Made by a program: the position numbers and the translations under genes. This document shows positions 27,285 to 35,147 of a DNA stretch of 64,000 nt, piece by piece. The notes below the pieces were generated by a model. It saw only the letters and a program-made list of their open reading frames with translations. It was not told where the DNA came from and made no database searches. Within the stretch, counting starts at the first letter, position 1; the number at the start of each line of letters is the position of its first letter. Location: assembly GCF_050467285.1 (NCBI RefSeq), contig NZ_JBCMUN010000016.1, forward strand, positions 62,001 to 126,000. Direction: 5' to 3'. The stretch is from Paenibacillus_E oryzisoli_A (GTDB lineage: Bacteria > Bacillota > Bacilli > Paenibacillales > NBRC-103111).

Positions 27285-27476
27285 AATAGCAGTGGTTAAC
27301 CGCTTCTATTTTCCGTTTTCTATCCTTTCCTTATAAAATAAGCGCGGCAAACCACCCTTATTTAATCGGAATAGGGCCATTTTGACCGCGAATCCGTAGC
27401 TTAAGAGTGGTTTACTACCGTTATTTTTTTGCCAGCTCCGATTCTTTATAATTAGAAGTGGTTTACCACCCTTATT
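27285..27476. repeat. Palindrome quartet array, family C (copy 1)
   Basis: Four 26-bp palindromes with arms AATAAGNGTGG and CCACNCTTATT, around a TTTA-like centre, lie at 27285, 27337, 27400 and 27451. Spacings are 52, 63 and 51 bp. A second copy with nearly the same spacing lies at 46993. It fills the gap between the DeoR gene end and the start of the metallophosphoesterase operon. Confidence 0.8.
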
Positions 27477-27487
27477 CTTAAAAAGAA

Positions 27488-27525
27488 AAGAAGACATCGC
27501 CTTTGCAGGCGATGCCTTCTTTTTC
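27488..27525. terminator. Terminator at the DeoR gene end
   Basis: AAGAAG-a-CATCGCC pairs with GGCGATG-c-CTTCTT across a six-base loop (TTTGCA). A-rich sequence lies on one side and a T run on the other, so it can end transcription on either strand. It lies next to the DeoR stop at 27529. Confidence 0.85.
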
Positions 27526-27528
27526 TTT

Positions 27529-28290
27529 TTAAACCGTTATAACTTCCACGCCGCTCTCACGGAATTGTTGAAGAGCTTTCACCGGCGCGTCGACACCTGT
27601 AATCAGCGTATCCACTGCCGTTACCGGCGCTACGGTGTGGAGCGACAAATTACCGACCTTGCTATCGTCTGCCACCACAATAATTTTCCCCGCCGCAGCA
27701 ATCATGCCCTGCTTCGTAGGCACGAGCTGCGCTTCCGGATGCATCAGCCCATGCTTAGGATGGATGACCGGAATGCCGATGAAAGCCTTCTGCACATGCA
27801 GCGACTTCAGCACATGATCGGTAAACATCCCGTTCAGCATATAACTGGATGGATAGAGATCGCCACCGGTCACAATGACTTTAATCCCTGACGCATCCCG
27901 CAGTTCCATCGCAACATTCATATCATTGGTGACAACGGTAATGTTCGAGCGGTGAATGAGATGCTTCGCAATATGAAGCGTCGTCGTGCCGGAGTCAATA
28001 ATGACGTGATCCCCGTCCTGGATAAGGCTTGCCGCCATTTTGCCGATTCGCATTTTCTGATCTAATTGCTGCACGGCTCTTTCATTAAAGGAAGGTTCAT
28101 CATGGGTCCACTGATCGATCGTGACGCCGCCATGCGTTCGTTTGACAAGCCCCTTCTGCTCGATTTCTTCCAAATCACGCCGAATAGTTGCCTCATGCAC
28201 GGCGAATACCTGCGCCAGCTCGCCAATCGTTGCCACACGGTGCTCCTTAACATAATCCACGATACGAAACTTTCGTTCAGCTGCTAACAA
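27529..28290 (-). CDS. DeoR-family transcriptional repressor
   Basis: This 253-residue protein has the DeoR winged helix (IGELAQVFAVHEATIRRDLEEIEQ, then THGG) and a C-terminal DeoRC domain with the sugar-phosphate loop DSGTTTLH. DeoR proteins usually release DNA on binding a phosphorylated sugar or polyol. A TTGACA-N17-TAAGCT promoter and a TGAGCATAAA-type site lie just upstream; like sites occur before the next importer and the TarJ-like gene, so it probably controls all three. Confidence 0.9.
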   Translation of the reverse strand: MLAAERKFRIVDYVKEHRVATIGELAQVFAVHEATIRRDLEEIEQKGLVKRTHGGVTIDQWTHDEPSFNERAVQQLDQKMRIGKMAASLIQDGDHVIIDSGTTTLHIAKHLIHRSNITVVTNDMNVAMELRDASGIKVIVTGGDLYPSSYMLNGMFTDHVLKSLHVQKAFIGIPVIHPKHGLMHPEAQLVPTKQGMIAAAGKIIVVADDSKVGNLSLHTVAPVTAVDTLITGVDAPVKALQQFRESGVEVITV

Positions 28291-28341
28291 GGAAGTCCCC
28301 CCTATAAGAAATGTGCCAATTCCCTGCTCATTTATCCGTCA

Positions 28342-28394
28342 TTTATGCTCATATATGCTTATTTCAGCTTACCGATTCCCTATTTCCATGTCAA
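28342..28394 (-). promoter_or_regulatory. DeoR gene promoter with candidate operator
   Basis: On the minus strand, TTGACA (28389-28394), a 17-bp spacer and TAAGCT (28366-28371) form a promoter. Immediately downstream, 28342-28365 reads GAAATAAGCATATATGAGC and on to CATAAA. The same GAAATAAGCA and GAGCATAAA blocks follow the promoter of the dehydrogenase at 33643. This places a repressor site on the transcription start. Confidence 0.65.
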
Positions 28395-28469
28395 GCAAAA
28401 CCGAATAGGCAAACAAGGCGCCGGCAGACATCGCTGCAGCGGCACCTTGTTTACTTCTTCCCATTCGAC

Positions 28470-29300
28470 TTAGAAATAGCGTTGCAAGCTTTCAACAAAC
28501 ACTTTTGGTTCATCCACAGCAAAGCGCCGAATCCCTAGATCGAGCAAATCGAACAACGAAGCATCGTCAAAATAAAACGGCAGCACTTCCAGCTCTCGTC
28601 CTTTTTCCTGCAGCCTCTGCAAAGCAGACGCGAGAAACGGTCTCGGCAAACGATAGTTCCAGCCGGCCTCCGCCTGATCTTCCTCGGCGTTGACCAGATG
28701 CAGCTGAATAATATCCAACGAGGCAAAATCCGCCTCTGCCATCTCCTCAAACTTACGCATCGCCGCCTCCGGCACCCGCCCGGAAACCCACAGCATCGTG
28801 CGTACGTCCGGCAGTAATTCTTTTACCGTGCAGCAATTGTTGTAATCATTATGGGCAAAAATGATCTGGCTCCCTACGCCATACCGGCGAATCAAGCCCG
28901 CAAGCGCGCCTAAATCAACCTGTTTGTAATCCAGGTATAACTCCCGCTCCGGGTGCTCGGCCAGCACCGCCAGAATGTGCGCCAGTGCCGGGATACGCTC
29001 CCCTCGGAATGGCTCGCCGAAGCGGATGCCGGCGTCCCAAACTTGCAGCTGCTCAAACGTTAGCGTCGAGATTTCCTTGTCTTTATCCGCTTCTGGCGCA
29101 TCGGTCGTCCGACCTGGCGTCGCGTCATGCAGACCGACAATGGTGCCGTCAGCGGTTTGGCGGATGTCCAACTCCGGAATGCCGCCAAGTTCCCACGCAT
29201 AAGTGACGGCCGCCATCGTATTCTCCGGCATTTCCGAATTCGAATTTTGATGCGCTTGCCAGCTTACACTCCGCCAGCCTGCTTGTTCACGAGTTGCCAT
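28470..29300 (-). CDS. Glycerophosphodiester phosphodiesterase-family protein
   Basis: This 276-residue protein has the GDPD TIM-barrel signatures: PENTMAAVTYAWELGG, then ELDIRQTADGTIVGLHD with the metal-binding Glu, Asp and His. The usual HRG is HQN, so the catalytic His is kept but the phosphate-binding Arg is lost. The family splits glycerophosphodiesters into glycerol-3-phosphate and an alcohol. No signal peptide, so the substrate should be imported, most simply by the adjacent ABC system with which it appears to be co-transcribed. Confidence 0.85.
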   Translation of the reverse strand: MATREQAGWRSVSWQAHQNSNSEMPENTMAAVTYAWELGGIPELDIRQTADGTIVGLHDATPGRTTDAPEADKDKEISTLTFEQLQVWDAGIRFGEPFRGERIPALAHILAVLAEHPERELYLDYKQVDLGALAGLIRRYGVGSQIIFAHNDYNNCCTVKELLPDVRTMLWVSGRVPEAAMRKFEEMAEADFASLDIIQLHLVNAEEDQAEAGWNYRLPRPFLASALQRLQEKGRELEVLPFYFDDASLFDLLDLGIRRFAVDEPKVFVESLQRYF

Positions 29301-29322
29301 TGGTCCCAGCCTCCGCGTCCGT

Positions 29323-30648
29323 TTATTTCGATGTCAACAACCGTTCGGTTTCTTTGGTGAAGCCGTCCAGTGTCGTTTTAATATCTTTGCTGTCATACAT
29401 GATCGCTTGCATAGCGGCGTGGAACTCCTTCATAACTTCCGGCCAGACGACGCTTTTATTCGTATCGACCGCATATTGAAGCTGATCGTAGGCAACTTTA
29501 CGATTCGGCTCTTTTGCCCAGAGATCGAGAATTTGCTGGGATTGCGCCATTTTTTTCGTCATCGGCAAGTAGCCCGTATCGACAATCAGCTGCTGACCAC
29601 CTTGCGGATCGGTTTCCACCCATTTAATGAATTCCCATGCCGCATCCTTTTGCTTGGAGCTTTCCGTCATCACGATGTTACCGCCGCCAGTCGGCTCGGC
29701 ATTCACTTTATCTTTTGGCATAAAAGCCGTCACGACTTTAAACTTCGAATTGGCCATCGCCCCGATTTGTCCTGTGGACTGAAACAGCATGCCGGCTTTG
29801 CCGTCCTGGAACATTTGGTTAGCAACCGTACCGGAGTTCTGGGAAGGCGGATAGTACAGCGCACCCGTGCTTTGCATATCTTTCAGGAAGGAAAACACCT
29901 TTAAGCCGATACCATTGTCGATGAAGCCCAACGACGTTGATTTATCATTAAAGAACGTGCCGCCAGCCTGTGCGATAAAGGCAATCGGGTACCAGGAATC
30001 ATGGACCATCGTCAATCCATAGCGCTTGGTTTCTCCGTTCTCTTTGACGACGAGCGCGTTAGCCACCTTTTTCAGCTCATCCCAAGTCGTTGGAACCGAA
30101 AGTCCCTTCTCATCCAGCAAATCTTTATTAAGGAAGAAGATCGGCGTTGACCGATTCAGAGGCAAGGACACCAGCTTATTATTGAACACGGAATGCCCCA
30201 TCAGGCCTGGAATAAAATCGTCTTTGCTCATACTCGAGTTCTTGAGAAATGACGTCAGATCCGCCAGAACATCGGCGTCGGCAAACTGCTGCACATAAGC
30301 CCGCTCCAGCATGGTAACGTCAGGCGCCGTATTCGCAGCAAAAGACTGCTGCAGCTTGGTAGCGGTTTCATCATAGCCGCCTTGAAATGTCCCCACCACT
30401 TGAATGTTCGGGTGAGAGCTGTTAAAACGATCGATCATCGCTTGCATATACTCGCCGGTTTTGCCGCTTAAGGAATGCCAGAATTGCAGCGTTACTTTCC
30501 CTTTAGGCGCTTCCGATGCTTTCGCCGATGTTTGCGGTGCTGCAGAAACAGCAGGTTGTTCGGTATCGGAACCGGAGGCGCCACAGCCCGCGAGTATACC
30601 TGTTGTAAGTAGAGACGACATGATAACGCTTACCAATTTAACTTTCAT
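29323..30648 (-). CDS. Extracellular solute-binding lipoprotein (UgpB-like)
   Basis: This 441-residue family-1 binding protein has a lipoprotein signal and a lipobox ending ILAGC. It is the third gene after two permeases and is followed 22 bp later by the glycerophosphodiesterase gene, which suggests it binds a glycerophosphodiester or related ester. The ligand is inferred from context only. Confidence 0.9.
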   Translation of the reverse strand: MKVKLVSVIMSSLLTTGILAGCGASGSDTEQPAVSAAPQTSAKASEAPKGKVTLQFWHSLSGKTGEYMQAMIDRFNSSHPNIQVVGTFQGGYDETATKLQQSFAANTAPDVTMLERAYVQQFADADVLADLTSFLKNSSMSKDDFIPGLMGHSVFNNKLVSLPLNRSTPIFFLNKDLLDEKGLSVPTTWDELKKVANALVVKENGETKRYGLTMVHDSWYPIAFIAQAGGTFFNDKSTSLGFIDNGIGLKVFSFLKDMQSTGALYYPPSQNSGTVANQMFQDGKAGMLFQSTGQIGAMANSKFKVVTAFMPKDKVNAEPTGGGNIVMTESSKQKDAAWEFIKWVETDPQGGQQLIVDTGYLPMTKKMAQSQQILDLWAKEPNRKVAYDQLQYAVDTNKSVVWPEVMKEFHAAMQAIMYDSKDIKTTLDGFTKETERLLTSK

Positions 30649-30672
30649 TGTAAATTCCCCCGTAACTTCGTC

Positions 30673-31494
30673 TTATTTTATCCCTGAATAGACAAAAGCT
30701 CTGACAATATACTTCGAGCAAAACATGTATACGAACAAAATCGGTATCACCAGCACCACATTGGCCGCCATTAACATATTCCAGTTGCTCACGCCGCCTT
30801 CCGTTTCCTTCAGCATCGAAATGCCGACAGGCAGCGGGCGGACGGACGTCGAATCGGTCATGACCAAAGGCCAGAAATAATCGTTCCAGTGGCTGACAAA
30901 GCTGAACAGGACGACCGTCGCAAGCGCCGGAAGCGCCATTGGCGTCATAATGTTCCATATAATGCGGAATTCGCTGGCATTATCGATGCGAGCCGCTTCA
31001 ATCATTTCCTCCGGCGTCTGCATGAAATATTGGCGAAGCAGGAAAATTCCGAACGCATTCGACATAAACGGAATGATTTGCGGCAGCAGCGTTTTGATCA
31101 GTCCCCAGTCCGCCAGCATGAGATACACAGGAATGAACGTTACTTGGCCCGGAATCATGAAAGCCAGCAAGATCAGACCGAACAAAATCGATTTTCCCGC
31201 GAACTTATATTTGGCAAAGGCAAAAGCTGCCGGGACCATGACGACAACCTGCACAATGAGGATGGTCAACGTCACTATAATCGAGTTCTTGGCAAAGGTG
31301 CCGAAAGGCGCCGCCGTCATGGCATGATAATAGTTGATCCATTGCGGTGAGGCCGGAATCAGCGTCGGAGGAAAGGTCATCGTCTCTTCATAGGTCTGAA
31401 GCGAAGTCGATAACATCCACAGGAAGGGAAAGATAAAAACAAGCAGTAATACAATTTTCAAGATTACGTTTACGGTTCGCTTCAAGGCAAGCAC
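30673..31494 (-). CDS. ABC transporter permease (UgpE/MalG type)
   Basis: This 273-residue permease has six membrane segments. Its EAA loop reads EAARIDNASEF, with Asn in place of the usual Gly. It partners the permease at 31520. Spacing of about 25 bp on both sides fits one operon. Confidence 0.92.
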   Translation of the reverse strand: MLALKRTVNVILKIVLLLVFIFPFLWMLSTSLQTYEETMTFPPTLIPASPQWINYYHAMTAAPFGTFAKNSIIVTLTILIVQVVVMVPAAFAFAKYKFAGKSILFGLILLAFMIPGQVTFIPVYLMLADWGLIKTLLPQIIPFMSNAFGIFLLRQYFMQTPEEMIEAARIDNASEFRIIWNIMTPMALPALATVVLFSFVSHWNDYFWPLVMTDSTSVRPLPVGISMLKETEGGVSNWNMLMAANVVLVIPILFVYMFCSKYIVRAFVYSGIK

Positions 31495-31519
31495 CCCCTT
31501 CTCTTTTCCATGTCAGCCC

Positions 31520-32398
31520 TTAGGAGTAATGCACCTTATTGGATAGCAGTCTAAAATATACAATCGTCAACAGCCCGATCGCCAGCATCAGGATAACGCC
31601 CGTTGCTGAAGCAAAGCCAATATTCGTCGTCCGGAACTCATAGATGTAGTACACCAATGTGCTTGTCGACTTATTCGGACCGCCGCCCGTCATAATGCGA
31701 ACGGTATCAAACACTTTAAAGGAGCCAATGGTCATGATGACCAAAATAAAGAACAATTGCGGAGAAATCATCGGCATCGTGATATTGAATAGCGTCCGCA
31801 TCTTGCCTGCACCGTCCAGCGAAGAGGCTTCAAAAATGTCAGACGGTATTCCCCGCATAGCGGCAACAATAATCAGCGTATAGTAACCGATGCTGTGCCA
31901 GACGGAAACGAAAATGACGGACATGAGCGACGAACTGGAGCTCTGCACCCATTGCGACGTCGGGAGGCCGAACATTTTCAGAAAATAGTTCAAGTACCCT
32001 ACGCTTGGTTCCATCATCCACAGCCACACCAAGGCAATAGAGACGATAGAAATAATATGCGGCGTAAAGATGCCGGCTTGGATAAACGAGTTGAATTTCG
32101 AACTTTTCGTCAACCATACGGCCACGAACAAGGAAATGACGATGGTCAGCACAACGACGCCGACGGTGTATAAGCAAGTGTTCCAAAGGGACTTATAGAA
32201 GTCTTCCCGCGCAAAAATTTGTTTGAAATTATCGAGTCCTACAAATTTGCTCTTCGCCTTGTTCATGAGATTGAACTTGTATAGGCTTAGGTAAATCAGA
32301 TAAATAATGGGATAAATGACGAAAAGAATAGTACCGGTCATGGCAGGCGCGATCATGACATACGGCCGAAGTTTTGCCCATAGCTTATGTTTGTACAA
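31520..32398 (-). CDS. ABC transporter permease (UgpA/MalF type)
   Basis: This 292-residue permease has six membrane segments and an EAA loop FEASSLDGAGKM. It is the first gene of the operon permease, permease, binding protein, glycerophosphodiesterase. Its promoter region carries a cre-like site and a candidate DeoR operator. No ATPase is encoded, so a shared MsmX/UgpC-like ATPase from elsewhere must energise it. Confidence 0.92.
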   Translation of the reverse strand: MYKHKLWAKLRPYVMIAPAMTGTILFVIYPIIYLIYLSLYKFNLMNKAKSKFVGLDNFKQIFAREDFYKSLWNTCLYTVGVVVLTIVISLFVAVWLTKSSKFNSFIQAGIFTPHIISIVSIALVWLWMMEPSVGYLNYFLKMFGLPTSQWVQSSSSSLMSVIFVSVWHSIGYYTLIIVAAMRGIPSDIFEASSLDGAGKMRTLFNITMPMISPQLFFILVIMTIGSFKVFDTVRIMTGGGPNKSTSTLVYYIYEFRTTNIGFASATGVILMLAIGLLTIVYFRLLSNKVHYS

Positions 32399-32440
32399 GT
32401 GCTGCTTCCTCCTTTCGTCATGACGGATTCGAAATGTGCG

Positions 32441-32509
32441 TAATTGCTCATAATTTTGCTCAATTATGTTTAATTTTATGCATCATCCAGTTTACTACAA
32501 ACGCTTACA
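32441..32509 (-). promoter_or_regulatory. Importer promoter with candidate DeoR and cre sites
   Basis: On the minus strand, TTGTAG (32495-32500), a 16-bp spacer and TAAAAT (32473-32478) form a promoter. TGTAAGCGTTTGTA (32496-32509) overlaps the -35 box and matches the cre consensus at all but one position. Downstream of the -10 box, repeated TTGAGCAAAA and TATGAGCAATTA blocks resemble the sites at the deoR and dehydrogenase promoters. Confidence 0.6.
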
Positions 32510-32533
32510 TTTGTCATTGCGGTTCTTGCTGCC

Positions 32534-33643
32534 CTACCACCGAAAGTCGAGCATGACTTTGGTCCACGTCCGGTGCTGCGCCGCATATTCCATGGCTTCT
32601 GTGAAATCCTCGTCCGAACGAATGACCCGGTTATGCTCTGGCAGCAGTTTGCGCAGTGTCTCCTGGCATTTCCGATCTTTCATGGCATTCAGCACAGCAA
32701 TGAAATCCTCCGCCGAGCTCCGGCTGCTTCCTCGCATCGTAATGCCCTTCTCCAGCACATCCCGCGTATTGATTGGCACGCGTTCCTCTGTAACGCCCAT
32801 CAGAATGAGATGACCGCCTGGCTGCAGCACGTCGATGGCTTGATTAATGGCGCTTTCGGAAAATTTGCCGCCCGTGCATTCGAGTGCAATATCAAAGGAG
32901 GCTCCTCCGGAAAAGTCATAATTCTGGACAAGCTCACGTTTTGCAAAATCGAACATCGCAAGCTTCTCGGGCACAGCTCCGAATACCGTCAAGCGCTCCT
33001 TATCAACTCCATAGACATGGTGCAGCATGGCGGCTGCCAGGTAACCGACAGGACCATCTCCGAAAACAACAACCTTCGCCGTTTTCAACGCTTCGGCCAC
33101 ATGGTGCAGCGCTTGATAGGAAACCGAGCTCAGCTCCGTCAGCACGGCGATATCGTCAGGCACCTCCGGAGGAATAGGCAGCGCACTCGCTGCAGGCACA
33201 ACCAATCGGCTTTGGGCGATGCCGTCCATTCCGCTTCCGAGAAAACGGCCGTGCGTGCAGTAGTTATTGCTTTTCGTGCTTCTGCACGTTTCACAGCATG
33301 TCTCCGGATTCGTCCCGTTAAGTAAATAGCCTTGCAAATTAGGGACGATGACTACGCGCTGGCCTTGCGGGAGCTCTGGCGTGGCACTGTGCAGCACCGT
33401 GCCGATGCCCTCATGAATGAGCGCCATCGGCAGCTTGCGCTCGAGTGCTTCGGCGCGCCGTTGACCTGTAAAGTAGCGCAAGTCCGCATGACATATGCTG
33501 CCGATCGTCGGCTCTACCACGACCTCCCAGTCGTGAACCTCATGTTCAATTTGAATAGGCTGCACGTCTCGCGGCTTGATTAATCGGTATGCGCGGGAAG
33601 CAACTTTGGTTGTTACAGTATGCTTGGCTTGGGCTTCATTCAT
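32534..33643 (-). CDS. TarJ-like zinc-dependent polyol(-phosphate) dehydrogenase
   Basis: This 369-residue medium-chain dehydrogenase resembles TarJ (ribitol-5-phosphate 2-dehydrogenase). Shared stretches are SICHADLRYFTG, KLPMALIHEGIG, a nucleotide-binding FGDGPVGYLAA and RGSSRSSAEDF. It keeps a cysteine cluster (CCETCRSTKSNNYC) that could bind structural zinc. No TarI-like cytidylyltransferase is adjacent, so a catabolic role, oxidising an imported polyol or polyol phosphate, is more likely than teichoic-acid synthesis. A strong promoter and candidate DeoR site lie upstream. Confidence 0.8.
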   Translation of the reverse strand: MNEAQAKHTVTTKVASRAYRLIKPRDVQPIQIEHEVHDWEVVVEPTIGSICHADLRYFTGQRRAEALERKLPMALIHEGIGTVLHSATPELPQGQRVVIVPNLQGYLLNGTNPETCCETCRSTKSNNYCTHGRFLGSGMDGIAQSRLVVPAASALPIPPEVPDDIAVLTELSSVSYQALHHVAEALKTAKVVVFGDGPVGYLAAAMLHHVYGVDKERLTVFGAVPEKLAMFDFAKRELVQNYDFSGGASFDIALECTGGKFSESAINQAIDVLQPGGHLILMGVTEERVPINTRDVLEKGITMRGSSRSSAEDFIAVLNAMKDRKCQETLRKLLPEHNRVIRSDEDFTEAMEYAAQHRTWTKVMLDFRW

Positions 33644-33772
33644 GGTTGATTCCTCTCCTGTCCCTATCTCTTTCTCAACTGCATTTCGTCAAGCACGCCG
33701 CTTCCTTACGAGCGGTCGCACATCCTAAGGCGTGTACGTAGGCCTCCTTTCATTGCGCATTTGTATCGCTCG

Positions 33773-33837
33773 TTTATGCTCATAAATGTTTGTTATTGCT
33801 TATTTCGTAGTATATATGTGCTCAATCTTGCTGTCAA
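33773..33837 (-). promoter_or_regulatory. Near-consensus promoter and operator for the TarJ-like gene
   Basis: On the minus strand TTGACA (33832-33837), a 17-bp spacer and TATACT (33809-33814) make a near-perfect sigma-A promoter. Right after it, 33773-33806 reads CGAAATAAGCAATAAC and ends TGAGCATAAACG, sharing blocks with the deoR promoter. Repressor binding at the start site is the likely control. Confidence 0.7.
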
Positions 33838-33865
33838 TACTCTTTTTACGAGTTTTGTCCTGTTA

Positions 33866-33879
33866 TGCAAACGCTTACT
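33866..33879. promoter_or_regulatory. Candidate cre site
   Basis: TGCAAACGCTTACT fits the CcpA consensus with about two mismatches. It overlaps the end of the MgtC-like gene about 30 bp upstream of the -35 box of the TarJ-like gene. It may add catabolite control. Weak on its own. Confidence 0.35.
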
Positions 33880-34636
33880 GTGACAAAACCGATGTTACCT
33901 TGCTTCTTTTTTTGTGAAAAGTGCGCGGCTCCACAGCTAGCACATGCGGGAACCCGCAAATCGTCCTGAGCAGGTTGGCCGTCTGTTCGCTGTCGCGATG
34001 CAGCAGCATGGCAATGCCGATCGCCAACCAGCCTGCATCCTCACCGTTATCCTCCGGTGATCGGCGGACTTGAATATGCCGAATCTGAACGTCCAGCTCG
34101 ACCAGCCTGTTCACCACTTCACTTAAACAGCGGGGGTCATCCGGAACCCTCACGGTGAATTCCTCCTGTTTGCGCTTGCGATTCAAGTATTTCTCCCAAT
34201 GATTCAGCACAAATAAGCAGAACAACACAAGGATGACCGCGACAATAGAGACATAGTAGAAGCCCGCGCCAACCGACAAGCCAATCGCCGCAACGACCCA
34301 GATCGAGGCTGCTGTTGTCAGCCCCGAGACTGTCGCCCCAGTGCGCATAATGGCGCCCGCACCAAGAAAACCGATGCCGCTGATGACCTGTGCAGCCAGC
34401 CTGGCCGGATCTCCGCGCAAGGCTGGCTCGCTGATAAAAAACTCACTGAATCCGTAGATCGACAAGAGCATAATCGTCGTCGATCCCAGGCACACGAGAA
34501 TATGCGTGCGCAGCCCCGCCGCATGGTTGCTCCACTCTCTTTCCAGCCCGATGCAGCCGCCTAGAAGCAGCGACAACACCAGGCGCAGCGTCAGATCAAA
34601 ATGCGAAATATACCAGACGGAATCTGGGTTTACCAT
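33875..34636 (-). CDS. MgtC/SapB-family membrane protein
   Basis: This 253-residue protein has the MgtC core of four to five membrane segments (LLLGGCIGLEREW, HILVCLGSTTIM, GIGFLGAGAIMRTG) and a C-terminal cytoplasmic ACT-like domain. MgtC proteins influence magnesium adaptation and, in pathogens, F-ATPase and phosphate transport. In soil Bacillota the role is not settled. It reads toward the TarJ-like gene but has its own upstream region. Confidence 0.9.
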   Translation of the reverse strand: MVNPDSVWYISHFDLTLRLVLSLLLGGCIGLEREWSNHAAGLRTHILVCLGSTTIMLLSIYGFSEFFISEPALRGDPARLAAQVISGIGFLGAGAIMRTGATVSGLTTAASIWVVAAIGLSVGAGFYYVSIVAVILVLFCLFVLNHWEKYLNRKRKQEEFTVRVPDDPRCLSEVVNRLVELDVQIRHIQVRRSPEDNGEDAGWLAIGIAMLLHRDSEQTANLLRTICGFPHVLAVEPRTFHKKRSKVTSVLSQ

Positions 34637-34849
34637 TTCGTTTTCCCCCCTTTGATTTGTTGAATGTTTGTTTTTGCTTGTTTAAAATGCGAAAATGTTA
34701 AATTCATGCTCGATATTGTTCGAAACTCATGTTATGCTAAACCTATACGGGTGTCAAGGTATCACTTTCCGTTGTTTACCTGCTCAAATTAATGGGGTTA
34801 TTTCCGGATTTTAGATGAAATTGGCGCGTTTGGGGCAAGCTACGACATA

Positions 34850-35105
34850 GGGCGTGTCTGAATGCTCCGAGGGCCGCAGATTTTGCCGAATTTTCGTTCC
34901 ATGCAAGGAACTTTTGTGAAGGCGTACCGGGGGTACGTCAAGCGAAAGTGACGCAGTAGGTATAATAAACGGCTTACGCCGTCCCCTACGGGACGAGTGC
35001 GTTTATCAAAAATATAAGCCGACTTTGCAAGTGAAACCTATAAATGCTTATATTTGGGCGAAAAGGTGGTGAAAGATGCCCCTGAGCGGGTTTTCAGACA
35101 CGCCC
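34850..35105. mobile_element. Miniature inverted-repeat element (MITE-like)
   Basis: A 256-bp non-coding element ends in perfect 13-bp inverted repeats (GGGCGTGTCTGAA at 34850 and its complement ending at 35105), with partial similarity continuing inward. It is flanked by TA at 34848 and 35106, consistent with a 2-bp TA target duplication as made by Tc1/IS630-type transposases. There is no transposase gene inside. It lies just upstream of the K+ channel start and probably separates that gene from its ancestral promoter. Confidence 0.75.
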
Positions 35106-35147
35106 TAGTCAATTTTGAATTTGGATGCAAAGGTTGGAGCCTTGCCG

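Noticed and set aside
34848..35107. Intact insertion sequence
   Set aside because: The element has no transposase frame of useful length, so MITE-like is the better call.
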